Part shown: piece after piece, positions 1-5,964 of the stretch
Numbering within the stretch: position 1 is the stretch's first letter
Layout of the letters: the number at the start of each line of letters is the position of its first letter
Assembly (NCBI GenBank): GCA_937915975.1
Contig: CALGGL010000040.1
Location: forward strand, 1-11,524
Direction: 5' to 3'
Origin: an uncultured Lachnospiraceae bacterium
Lineage (GTDB): Bacteria > Bacillota > Clostridia > Lachnospirales > Lachnospiraceae
Length of the DNA: 11,524 nucleotides
Notes under the pieces: model-generated
The model's database searches: none
Seen by the model: the letters and a program-made list of their open reading frames with translations, nothing else
What the model was told of the DNA's origin: nothing
Program-made: the position numbers and the translations under genes

Positions 1-39
1 AGATCTACACTCTTTCCCTACACGACGCTCTTCCGATCT
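1..39 (+). other. Illumina TruSeq universal adapter (sequencing artefact)
   Basis: These 39 bases match, from memory, the 3' part of the Illumina TruSeq universal adapter/PCR primer, ending in the characteristic CGCTCTTCCGATCT. The match ends exactly at base 39, where genomic insert would be expected to start. It is library-construction sequence left on a contig end, not part of the genome, and should be trimmed. It also shows that the assembly stops here, so any gene to the left is lost. Confidence 0.97.
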
Positions 40-234
40 TAATTCATAATTTATATATTGATAATTCAATCCTTCATCAGATTTAAATGAAGTTGATTTT
101 GATATGGAATAATGACTTTCAGGATAATCATAACATTTTTTTAAAATAAAGCTTGATTCTTTATCATCTAATATTAATGTTATATTTAAAAATATGTCAA
201 GTCGACACAAGTATAGTGGAGAGGAAAGTATATT
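40..234. other. AT-rich contig end upstream of glf; possible minus-strand gene fragment
   Basis: This stretch has no plus-strand gene, because all three plus frames have early stops. Bases 40-200 are only about 19% GC by hand count, far below glf at roughly 45% in sampled stretches. One minus frame is open from base 264 to base 40 and on through the adapter, about 75 codons. Its translation between about 200 and 40 reads like a real protein, rich in D, S, Y, K and N (for example LILDDKESSFILKKCYDYPE). No ATG, GTG or ribosome binding site opens it; TTG at 210-208 is the only start candidate. It may be a fragment of a neighbouring minus-strand gene, part of a chimeric read end, or chance. The only clear signal is the glf ribosome binding site GGAGAGG at 218-224. 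I found no convincing promoter. Confidence 0.3.
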
Positions 235-1347
235 ATGTATGATTATCTTGTGGTAGGTGCAGGCTTATATGGTGCTGTTTTCGCCAATCAGGCAAAACAG
301 AAAGGGAAAAATGTTTTAGTTATCGATAAGAGACCTAATATTGCGGGAAATGTTTATACTGAGGAAATAGAAGGTATAAATGTTCACAAATACGGTGCTC
401 ACATATTCCATACAAATAATAAAAAGGTTTGGGACTTTGTCACAAGCTTTATTGAATTTAATCGTTTTACCAATTCTCCTGTTGCAAATTATAAGGGGGA
501 GCTTTTTTCGTTGCCGTTTAATATGTACACATTTAATAAAATGTGGGGAGTGGTTACACCTGAGGAGGCTGCGGCAAAGATTGAGGAGCAAAAGAAGGAA
601 GCGGGAATTACCGAACCTAAAAATCTTGAGGAACAGGCGATAAGTCTTATAGGAACGGACATTTATGAGAAGCTTGTTAAGGGATATACGGAAAAGCAGT
701 GGGGCAGACCTTGCAATGAGCTTCCTGCTTTTATAATAAAGAGGCTTCCGGTAAGGCTCACATTTGATAATAATTATTTCAATGCTTTATATCAGGGTAT
801 TCCGGTCGGCGGATATACAAAGCTGGTTGAAAATATGCTTTCGGGAATAGAGGTAAGATTAAATACCGACTATCTAAAAAATAAGGACGAGCTTGATGCG
901 CTTGCCGATAAGGTGATTTATACGGGAGCAATTGATGCATACTTTGATTATAAGCTTGGTGCACTTGAATACAGATCTGTAAGATTTGAAAATGAAATAC
1001 TTGACAAGCCGAATTTTCAGGGAAATGCAGCCGTTAACTATACCGATGCAGAGACTCCGTGGACAAGAATCATAGAGCATAAGTGGTTTGAATTCGGTAA
1101 GGATAAGGATGGAAATGATCTTCCTAAGACAGTTATAAGCCGCGAGTATAGTTCTGAATGGAAGCCGGGAGATGAACCGTACTATCCTGTAAATGACGAG
1201 AAAAACGGAAAGCTTTATGAAGAATATAAAAAGCTTGCTGAAAATGAAAACAAGGTTATATTTGGCGGACGCCTTGGTGAGTACAAATATTATGATATGG
1301 ATGCCGTTATCGCATCTGCACTTGATATGTGTGAAAAGGAATTATAG
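235..1347 (+). CDS. glf: UDP-galactopyranose mutase
   Basis: This flavoenzyme converts UDP-galactopyranose to UDP-galactofuranose in the cytoplasm, supplying Galf for surface glycans. The 370 aa match the usual family length (about 365-390). The N-terminal FAD-binding GAGLYG motif is at residues 8-13, followed by an acidic strand end (VLVIDKR). Family signatures follow in order: YGAHIFHT, the KQWGRP and RLPVRLTFDNNYF region, YQGIPVGGYT, the TRIIEHKWFE substrate-binding segment, YSSEWKPGDEPYYPVND, and FGGRLGEYKYYDMD near the C-terminus. These cover the FAD, uridine and diphosphate-binding Arg and Tyr residues known from the family. The ATG at 235 follows GGAGAGG (218-224) and puts the GxGxxG motif at its normal distance from the N-terminus. 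The chain-length gene starts 24 bp after the stop, so the two probably share a transcript. The gene looks intact. Confidence 0.97.
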   Translation: MYDYLVVGAGLYGAVFANQAKQKGKNVLVIDKRPNIAGNVYTEEIEGINVHKYGAHIFHTNNKKVWDFVTSFIEFNRFTNSPVANYKGELFSLPFNMYTFNKMWGVVTPEEAAAKIEEQKKEAGITEPKNLEEQAISLIGTDIYEKLVKGYTEKQWGRPCNELPAFIIKRLPVRLTFDNNYFNALYQGIPVGGYTKLVENMLSGIEVRLNTDYLKNKDELDALADKVIYTGAIDAYFDYKLGALEYRSVRFENEILDKPNFQGNAAVNYTDAETPWTRIIEHKWFEFGKDKDGNDLPKTVISREYSSEWKPGDEPYYPVNDEKNGKLYEEYKKLAENENKVIFGGRLGEYKYYDMDAVIASALDMCEKEL

Positions 1348-1371
1348 AAGTAATAATACGAGGAGAAGGTT

Positions 1372-2748
1372 ATGAACGAGAACGAAGAAATACAAATTAA
1401 TTTCAGGGATTACATGCTTTATTCGCTGAAAAGATGGAGAAGCATATTGGTCATAGCTTTGTTGTGTGCATTAGCTGCAGCGGGAATTGTTGTTGCCAAA
1501 AGTGCCATTTCCTGGGATGAAAATCTTAAAAAGTATGATGAAGAGGTTGAAAAGTATAATGAGGAACATGAAATCTATGAGGATAACTTAGTTGCCTTTT
1601 CTCTTGCACTTGATAACTTTAAGCGCAATTATGAGGATGCTGAAGAGTATTCCGATAATTCAATCTTAATAGGTTTGGATGCTAATTATTATATGGCGGT
1701 AAATACCGATCTTATGCTTTTAAAGAAGGAGACAGAGGAGGATTCTTCCGATACAATTGATCAAAATAATGTGCTCAAGGCGTATTACAATTGTTTATAC
1801 GAATATGCAGATTGGGATGCGGTTGGTGAGCTTATTCATGTAAAGAGTGAATATGCAAAGGAACTTGTTGATGCACAGATTGACTATGACGGCGGCACGA
1901 TAAGTCTTAAGGTTATATATCCTGATGAAGGATATTCATATGCAATATCGGAAATGCTTATAAACGGAGCCAATACCAAGATGAATGAATATGGTTATTT
2001 CGGCGGGTATGATATGGTTTTGATAAATCAGTCATCGGGTTATGAGTATTCAAAAGAATTAATGGATTTTATCAACGAAAAAAAATCGGCATTTGAAAAA
2101 GCAAAAACGGATTATGAATCCGGTCAGGAAAATTTGGAAAGATACGTAAGTGAAGAGGAACCTAAGCAACCGACCATGGATAAAAGTCTGTCCAGAAAAC
2201 ATATAGCTGTTGTGGCAATTATTGTGGGAATCATTGGATTTGTGGTTGGCGCATTTTTAATGTTTGTGTTCTATTACAACAGGTTTGTAAAGAAAGGCAT
2301 TATATATTCGGCTAATGAATTTAACCGCATAACAGGAATTAACAGTCTGGGAGTTTTTCCTAAAGCCGGAGAGAAGAAGCGTTTGTTTGGCTTCATTGAC
2401 AGAGCTATATCAAATAAAAGCAAGGATACAAGCTATACAGAAGACTTTGCTTATGAAAGAATCAAAATTCATTTGGATAATTTAAAGGATGTGGAAAATA
2501 TCATTATAGTAGGAAAGAATAATGATAAATGTAATGGAATTTTCGAAAAACTCGGAAAGGATATAGCAGATAAGAAATTCAATATGTATGAAGACTTTTC
2601 ATCAAATGAAGCATTAAAGGATTTTTACGATTGTGACGGAGTTATATTCATTGTGGAGCGAGAAAAGACCATGCTTTCCGAGATGATATCCAATCAAAGA
2701 TTTGTTGAAAACAACAAAAAGAATATAATCGGAAATATTGTTTTATAA
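1372..2748 (+). CDS. Wzz-type polysaccharide chain-length protein with degenerate BY-kinase-like tail
   Basis: The 458 aa have the architecture of polysaccharide co-polymerases (Wzz/CapA/YveK type). A short cytoplasmic N-terminus (1-23) is followed by a membrane segment (about 24-43), then an acidic, coiled-coil-rich outer region with repeated KYDEEVEKYNEE-like heptads. A proline-containing stretch (EEPKQPT) leads into a second membrane segment (about 278-300). The cytoplasmic tail (about 305-458) resembles a bacterial tyrosine (BY) kinase domain. It has a YERIKIHLDNL segment like the family's EAYRTLRTNL, a strand NIIIVGKNND where Walker A should be, and DGVIFIVEREKTMLSEM...NIIGNIVL, matching the family's DGVILVVR-GKT...ILGVVLN end. 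The Walker A GxGKT/S motif is missing and there is no tyrosine cluster, so it is probably a pseudokinase. AGGAG at 1361-1365 supports the start. Inferred role: control of chain length or export. Confidence 0.85.
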   Translation: MNENEEIQINFRDYMLYSLKRWRSILVIALLCALAAAGIVVAKSAISWDENLKKYDEEVEKYNEEHEIYEDNLVAFSLALDNFKRNYEDAEEYSDNSILIGLDANYYMAVNTDLMLLKKETEEDSSDTIDQNNVLKAYYNCLYEYADWDAVGELIHVKSEYAKELVDAQIDYDGGTISLKVIYPDEGYSYAISEMLINGANTKMNEYGYFGGYDMVLINQSSGYEYSKELMDFINEKKSAFEKAKTDYESGQENLERYVSEEEPKQPTMDKSLSRKHIAVVAIIVGIIGFVVGAFLMFVFYYNRFVKKGIIYSANEFNRITGINSLGVFPKAGEKKRLFGFIDRAISNKSKDTSYTEDFAYERIKIHLDNLKDVENIIIVGKNNDKCNGIFEKLGKDIADKKFNMYEDFSSNEALKDFYDCDGVIFIVEREKTMLSEMISNQRFVENNKKNIIGNIVL

Positions 2749-2766
2749 AATCCAATTTAAACTCTT

Positions 2767-2811
2767 AAAGCCATTGTTTTACTGGTTTTTCAGTATAATG
2801 ATGGCTTTTTT
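2767..2811 (+). terminator. Rho-independent terminator after the glf/chain-length operon
   Basis: The stem AAAGCCAT (2767-2774) pairs with ATGGCTTT (2801-2808), and an inner ACTG/CAGT stem sits between them. A run of T (2806-2811) completes the intrinsic terminator. It lies 19 bp after the stop of the chain-length gene and before the next promoter, so it separates two transcription units. Confidence 0.85.
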
Positions 2812-2864
2812 GTATGGAATATTTATAAATTATTTTTATTATTGAAAAATTATGGAAAAACTGA

Positions 2865-2893
2865 TTGACTTAATGTGTTATAGATTATATACT
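2865..2893 (+). promoter_or_regulatory. Sigma-A promoter for the secreted-protein gene
   Basis: A -35 box TTGACT (2865-2870) and a -10 box TATACT (2888-2893) are 17 bp apart, each one base off consensus. Transcription should start near 2900, giving an untranslated leader of about 50 nt before the ATG at 2952. With the perfect AGGAGG that follows, this suggests strong expression. One arm of a 10-bp inverted repeat (2873-2882) lies in the spacer, so a DNA-binding regulator could block it. Confidence 0.8.
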
Positions 2894-2938
2894 AATAGAG
2901 TAGAGACTCTATAAAAATGTATAGAGAATATAACACAT
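2873..2938. repeat. 10-bp inverted repeat flanking the -10 region and leader (candidate operator)
   Basis: ATGTGTTATA at 2873-2882 is the exact reverse complement of TATAACACAT at 2929-2938. The left arm lies between the -35 and -10 boxes. The right arm ends one base before the Shine-Dalgarno sequence. The arm centres are 56 bp apart, about five helical turns. This arrangement fits two half-sites for a looping or dimeric regulator. No regulator gene is visible in the window, so the operator role is inferred. Confidence 0.5.
2895..2926 (+). promoter_or_regulatory. Two mutually exclusive hairpins at the 5' end of the leader RNA
   Basis: A 7-bp stem ATAGAGT/ACTCTAT (2895-2901 with 2906-2912, loop AGAG) overlaps a second 7-bp stem CTCTATA/TATAGAG (2907-2913 with 2920-2926, loop AAAATG). 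The middle strand can pair with either side but not both. The six-base unit ATAGAG occurs at 2895, inverted at 2907 and again at 2921. The first stem would lie at or just before the predicted transcript 5' end. The set could be an RNA switch, an mRNA-stabilising 5' hairpin, or repeated protein-binding half-sites on DNA. Confidence 0.45.
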
Positions 2939-2951
2939 AGGAGGAAATTAT

Positions 2952-3476
2952 ATGAGAATTACAAAACAAATTAAAAAGAAATCAATGGCATTGCTTACTG
3001 TAGTTTGTTTGCTTGCAGGAAGTATGTCGGTACTTGCAGCTTCAGATGATACCGATAATAATGAAGAAATCTCAGCTCAAAGTGCTGATGGCGGGGTTTT
3101 ATGTGATGACGGATACATAGAGTACACTGAGTATCCAAGTGCTGATAATGACGATGATATAATCTATATCGGAACTATAGATAATACAAAGGGCAGCGGC
3201 ACAATTAGTAATTGGTCAATTGCTTCGGGAAGTTCAGCTACAAGTTCAATATTTAATGCAAGCAGCGGAGGTACAATAAGCATTGCAGTTAATGTATCAC
3301 CAATAAATAAAACTGTCAGAGTAGGAATTGTACAGCCTAACGGTGTAAAAAGATATGTAGAAGGTTCGGGTTCTGTCGGCCATGACTTTTCACTCACACA
3401 GACGGGTAAGTATAGAGTTTATATAGCAAATGACAGCGGTACATCTGTAACTGCAAACGGTTCATATGTATATTAA
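2952..3476 (+). CDS. Secreted protein of unknown function sharing a domain with the adjacent M56 protease
   Basis: The 174-aa precursor has a clear Sec signal peptide: a basic n-region (KQIKKK, 5-10), a hydrophobic core (13-28) and a VLA-A cleavage site near residues 27-30. C19 is not in a lipobox, so it is not a lipoprotein. An acidic linker (about 31-65) leads into a Gly/Ser/Thr-rich, beta-strand-like domain (about 70-174) without membrane or sortase anchor. Residues 124-160 align without gaps to 411-447 of the neighbouring M56 protein, 15 of 37 identical, including G-I..P.G..RY.E, H144 and TG.Y...I.N. I do not recognise a named family; the fold could be a small beta-sandwich, perhaps PPC-like. 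AGGAGG at 2939-2944, 7 nt before the ATG, and its own promoter predict abundant product. A ligand, decoy or surface partner of the protease is an inference. Confidence 0.85.
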   Translation: MRITKQIKKKSMALLTVVCLLAGSMSVLAASDDTDNNEEISAQSADGGVLCDDGYIEYTEYPSADNDDDIIYIGTIDNTKGSGTISNWSIASGSSATSSIFNASSGGTISIAVNVSPINKTVRVGIVQPNGVKRYVEGSGSVGHDFSLTQTGKYRVYIANDSGTSVTANGSYVY

Positions 3477-3487
3477 TATGTATTTTA

Positions 3488-3535
3488 TTATAAATACTAA
3501 ATGGGTGGAAGTATCCACCCATTTAGTATTTATAA
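3488..3535 (+). terminator. Perfect 22-bp hairpin between the secreted-protein gene and the M56 gene
   Basis: Bases 3488-3509 pair perfectly with 3514-3535 around the loop AGTA. The GC-rich core (GGGTGGA/TCCACCC) sits in AT-rich flanks. It starts 12 bp after the secreted-protein stop. The tract beyond the core is T-rich but interrupted by A and G, so it is a less typical intrinsic terminator. It may act as a partial terminator or 3'-end stabiliser, giving high secreted protein and lower M56 expression. Confidence 0.75.
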
Positions 3536-3555
3536 ATTTTATAGGGATTAAAGTA

Positions 3556-3584
3556 TTGTTTTGAATAAAATAATACTTTATAAT
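3556..3584 (+). promoter_or_regulatory. Possible promoter for the M56/glycosyltransferase operon
   Basis: A perfect -10 box TATAAT (3579-3584) lies 17 bp after a poor -35 candidate TTGTTT (3556-3561). Transcription would start near 3591, giving a 24-nt leader before the ATG at 3615 and its AAGGA site. In such AT-rich DNA a TATAAT can arise by chance, so this is moderate support only. Confidence 0.4.
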
Positions 3585-3614
3585 TACATTATTACAAAAG
3601 ATAAGGAAAAAATT

Positions 3615-5021
3615 ATGGACATTATTTGCAATATTGTTTTGATAATTCTATCAATGAGTATTACGGGAACTGTTCTTTCTTTGCTATGGATACTGTTAAA
3701 AACTGTATTTGGAAAATTTTTAAGATCGGATATTTTGTATTTTTTATTAAAGCTTGTTATTGTCAGTTTTTATATACCGATATTCATTCTTGATATTACA
3801 ATTAAATCATATTTTTACAGTGGATTTAAAAACTACTACTTTTTCTTTTCAAAACCAATGAAAATAGTGCTTGGATTAATCTTTGCCGTCATGGTTGTAA
3901 TGATTATTATAAAGCTTATTTCATGGATAAAGGGAAACTTAAAGATTAAGAAAACTGTTCGTTTCAGAATCCCGGTAAAGGTAAATGTGAATAAAATAGT
4001 TGATGAGCTGCGTGCCGAGATGAATATAAAGAAAAAGTTTGATGTGTATCAGGCATTTGTTACAACTCCTTTTATATATGGATTTTTTAAGCATGTAATA
4101 TACTTAAAAATGGAAAACTATGACGATGAGGATATAAAGATAGCTATCAGACATGAACTTACGCATTATAAGCAGGGTGATGTATTCTTTAAACCTATTG
4201 CAAGCATAATGTTTTGCATTAATTGGTTTAATCCTTTGGCGTGGTATATTAAAAATGAATATAATATATGGGCTGAGGTAAGCTGTGATTATAAATGTTT
4301 TACCAAGGGCGGCTTGACTGTAGAGGAATACTTCCTTGGAGTGTTTAGAATGGCAGGCGAAATATATGAACAATATATGGGCATAGTATCACCGGTTGGA
4401 GGAAAGAGTGAGATATATAAAAGAACCACACTTATGTCTAAGTATTCACGTAATGAGATTAAACCATTATCTCTTGCACTTATTTCATTATTTACGGTAA
4501 TAATTTCAGTTTTTTCTTTATATGAAGTATCATATGCAGCAGGTAATTTATATAATTATGTGTATGAAACAACACAAACAGAGATAAAAGAATATGATGT
4601 GGTGACTGAAGATGGATCTGTTGAACATGTTATTAATAATGTGACAGATGATGAAAAAAATTATAATGCAACAAACGAAGTGTTTAACCAAATTAGTTAT
4701 AATGATTATAAGACGGATGAAAATATTAATGTTGATGTTATCGTAAATAAGAATGAAAGCTGGATGACTACAGTATCAGGTTTAAATGGTGATAATATTA
4801 TTCTTGTTGCATTGACTTGTGAATTGAAAGATTCTGTATTTGAAATTGGAATTATTGAACCCGACGGAACTGTAAGATATATAGAATGCGATAATAGAGT
4901 TAATCATAGATTTAAAGTAAACAAAACAGGTATATATAAAATTTTTATTACCAATATCGGACAAGAAGATGCTAACGTAAAGTGTTCAATTATGATTTCA
5001 CCCCAATCAAAGGAGGAATAA
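3615..5021 (+). CDS. BlaR1/MecR1-type M56 membrane metalloprotease with a non-PBP outer sensor domain
   Basis: Three N-terminal membrane segments (about 3-28, 39-63, 82-104) precede a cytoplasmic zinc-protease domain. That domain has TPFIYGFFKHVIYL, like the M56 family's TPF-G--KP-I-LP, HELTH at residues 180-184, and EVSCD at 221-225 supplying the probable third ligand E221. A fourth membrane segment (about 286-308) leads to an outer domain of about 155 aa. In BlaR1/MecR1 this position holds a penicillin-binding sensor, which is absent. Residues 411-447 instead match the secreted protein encoded upstream. ATG 3615 is chosen because AAGGA (3603-3607) lies 7 nt before it and TM1 then starts at residue 3. 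An in-frame TTG at 3561 has no good site and lies inside the candidate promoter. The 3' end overlaps the next gene's ribosome binding site. Role inferred: signalling through proteolysis; the target is unknown and no BlaI homologue is present. Confidence 0.88.
   Translation: MDIICNIVLIILSMSITGTVLSLLWILLKTVFGKFLRSDILYFLLKLVIVSFYIPIFILDITIKSYFYSGFKNYYFFFSKPMKIVLGLIFAVMVVMIIIKLISWIKGNLKIKKTVRFRIPVKVNVNKIVDELRAEMNIKKKFDVYQAFVTTPFIYGFFKHVIYLKMENYDDEDIKIAIRHELTHYKQGDVFFKPIASIMFCINWFNPLAWYIKNEYNIWAEVSCDYKCFTKGGLTVEEYFLGVFRMAGEIYEQYMGIVSPVGGKSEIYKRTTLMSKYSRNEIKPLSLALISLFTVIISVFSLYEVSYAAGNLYNYVYETTQTEIKEYDVVTEDGSVEHVINNVTDDEKNYNATNEVFNQISYNDYKTDENINVDVIVNKNESWMTTVSGLNGDNIILVALTCELKDSVFEIGIIEPDGTVRYIECDNRVNHRFKVNKTGIYKIFITNIGQEDANVKCSIMISPQSKEE
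5011..5016 (+). promoter_or_regulatory. Ribosome binding site embedded in the end of the M56 gene
   Basis: AGGAGG is formed by the last codons of the M56 gene, 6 nt before the glycosyltransferase ATG at 5023. Only one base separates stop and start, so the two genes are almost certainly co-transcribed and probably translationally coupled. This ties the protease to the glycan operon. Confidence 0.85.
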
Positions 5022-5022
5022 T

Positions 5023-5943
5023 ATGAAAAAGGTAAACGTACTTTTATCCTCCTACAATGGAGCTGACCATATAAAGGAGCAGATAGACAGTATTCTAAAT
5101 CAGACATACGACAATATCGAATTATATGTCAGGGATGATGGATCAACTGACGGAACGCTTGACATCCTTAAGGAATATGAGGCAGATGGCAAGCTTGTAC
5201 TTGAACAGGGAAAAAATGTGGGCTTTATTAAAAGCTTTCTTTGGCTTGTAAGACATTGTGGTGAGGCGGATTATTATGCTTATGCCGATCAGGATGATGT
5301 GTGGTTTCCTGATAAGATATCTATGGCTGTTGAGATGCTTGATAAAGAAGAAAACAGTGATAAACCGCTTCCGCTTCTTTATTTTTCAAACTACAATATA
5401 TGTGATAATGATTTGAATTTTGTGTCGATGCATGATAAACAGGGCGTTGAGAAACATCCGGATTTTGCCAATGCCTTGGTTGACTGTATGCCTCTTGGCT
5501 TTAATTCCGTGTTTAATGATGCCGCCAGAAGATATATTGCTAAGGACACTCCGAAGTTTTCCTGTGGTCATGACTGGTGGACGTATCTGGTATGCCAGGG
5601 ATTGGGTAAGGTTATTTATGATAACCGACCTACTGTGAGCTACAGAAGGACAGACCACAATGTCAGCGCAGGCGGGATGAGCTTCATAAAATTTCAGATA
5701 TGGAGATTTAAAAAGTTCTTCTTAAATGATTATTTTTCCAATATCAGAAAGATGCTTAGGGAGTATGAATATTATTATAAGGATGAGCTTAGTAAAAAAG
5801 ATAAAAAAATGCTGGCTTTATTTACGCATAAGAGATATAATTTTATAGCTATGATTAAAAAGCTTTTTTATCCGCACAGATTTAGAAACGGAATTGTGGA
5901 TGAGCTTATGGTGAGGTTTTTATTCATAATAGGAAAATTATAG
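5023..5943 (+). CDS. GT2 family glycosyltransferase, rhamnosyltransferase-like
   Basis: The 306-aa protein is a GT-A-fold family 2 transferase that would add a sugar from a nucleotide donor to the lipid-linked repeat unit at the inner membrane face. It opens with VNVLLSSYNG, the usual first strand. RDDGSTDGT (37-45) binds the nucleotide. ADQDDVW (88-94) is the metal-binding DxD region in the form typical of RfbF/RgpB-like rhamnosyltransferases, and GHDWW (182-186) holds the probable catalytic-base Asp184. The basic C-terminus has no clear membrane span and may bind the membrane surface. The start follows an AGGAGG site, and a gap of 21 bp separates it from the next gene. The donor sugar cannot be read from the sequence; rhamnose is a family-based guess, and no dTDP-rhamnose genes lie in the window. 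Confidence 0.92.
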   Translation: MKKVNVLLSSYNGADHIKEQIDSILNQTYDNIELYVRDDGSTDGTLDILKEYEADGKLVLEQGKNVGFIKSFLWLVRHCGEADYYAYADQDDVWFPDKISMAVEMLDKEENSDKPLPLLYFSNYNICDNDLNFVSMHDKQGVEKHPDFANALVDCMPLGFNSVFNDAARRYIAKDTPKFSCGHDWWTYLVCQGLGKVIYDNRPTVSYRRTDHNVSAGGMSFIKFQIWRFKKFFLNDYFSNIRKMLREYEYYYKDELSKKDKKMLALFTHKRYNFIAMIKKLFYPHRFRNGIVDELMVRFLFIIGKL

Positions 5944-5964
5944 TCATAGCCTTACGGAGGGGAT

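Noticed and set aside
153..186. TTGATT (153-158) with TAATAT (169-174) or TATATT (181-186) as a glf promoter
   Set aside because: Spacings are 10 and 22 bp, outside the working range, and the DNA is so AT-rich that such boxes arise by chance.
316..591. Minus-strand and shifted-frame open readings inside glf, such as 316-591 minus and 380-643 plus
   Set aside because: They overlap a gene with complete family signatures, lack ribosome sites and have Arg/Cys/Ile-rich, non-protein-like translations.
2985..3010. Possible lipoprotein signal at C19 of the secreted protein
   Set aside because: The residues before C19 (L-T-V-V) do not fit the lipobox, which needs G, A or S at -1. A normal VLA-A cleavage site follows.
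3164..3397. 77-codon minus-strand frame inside the secreted-protein gene
   Set aside because: It is the antisense of a gene with a clear promoter, ribosome site and signal peptide, and has none of its own.
3561..3614. TTG at 3561 as the start of the M56 gene
   Set aside because: No well-placed ribosome binding site, it lies within the candidate promoter, and it adds a polar 18-residue leader before TM1. ATG 3615 has AAGGA 7 nt upstream.
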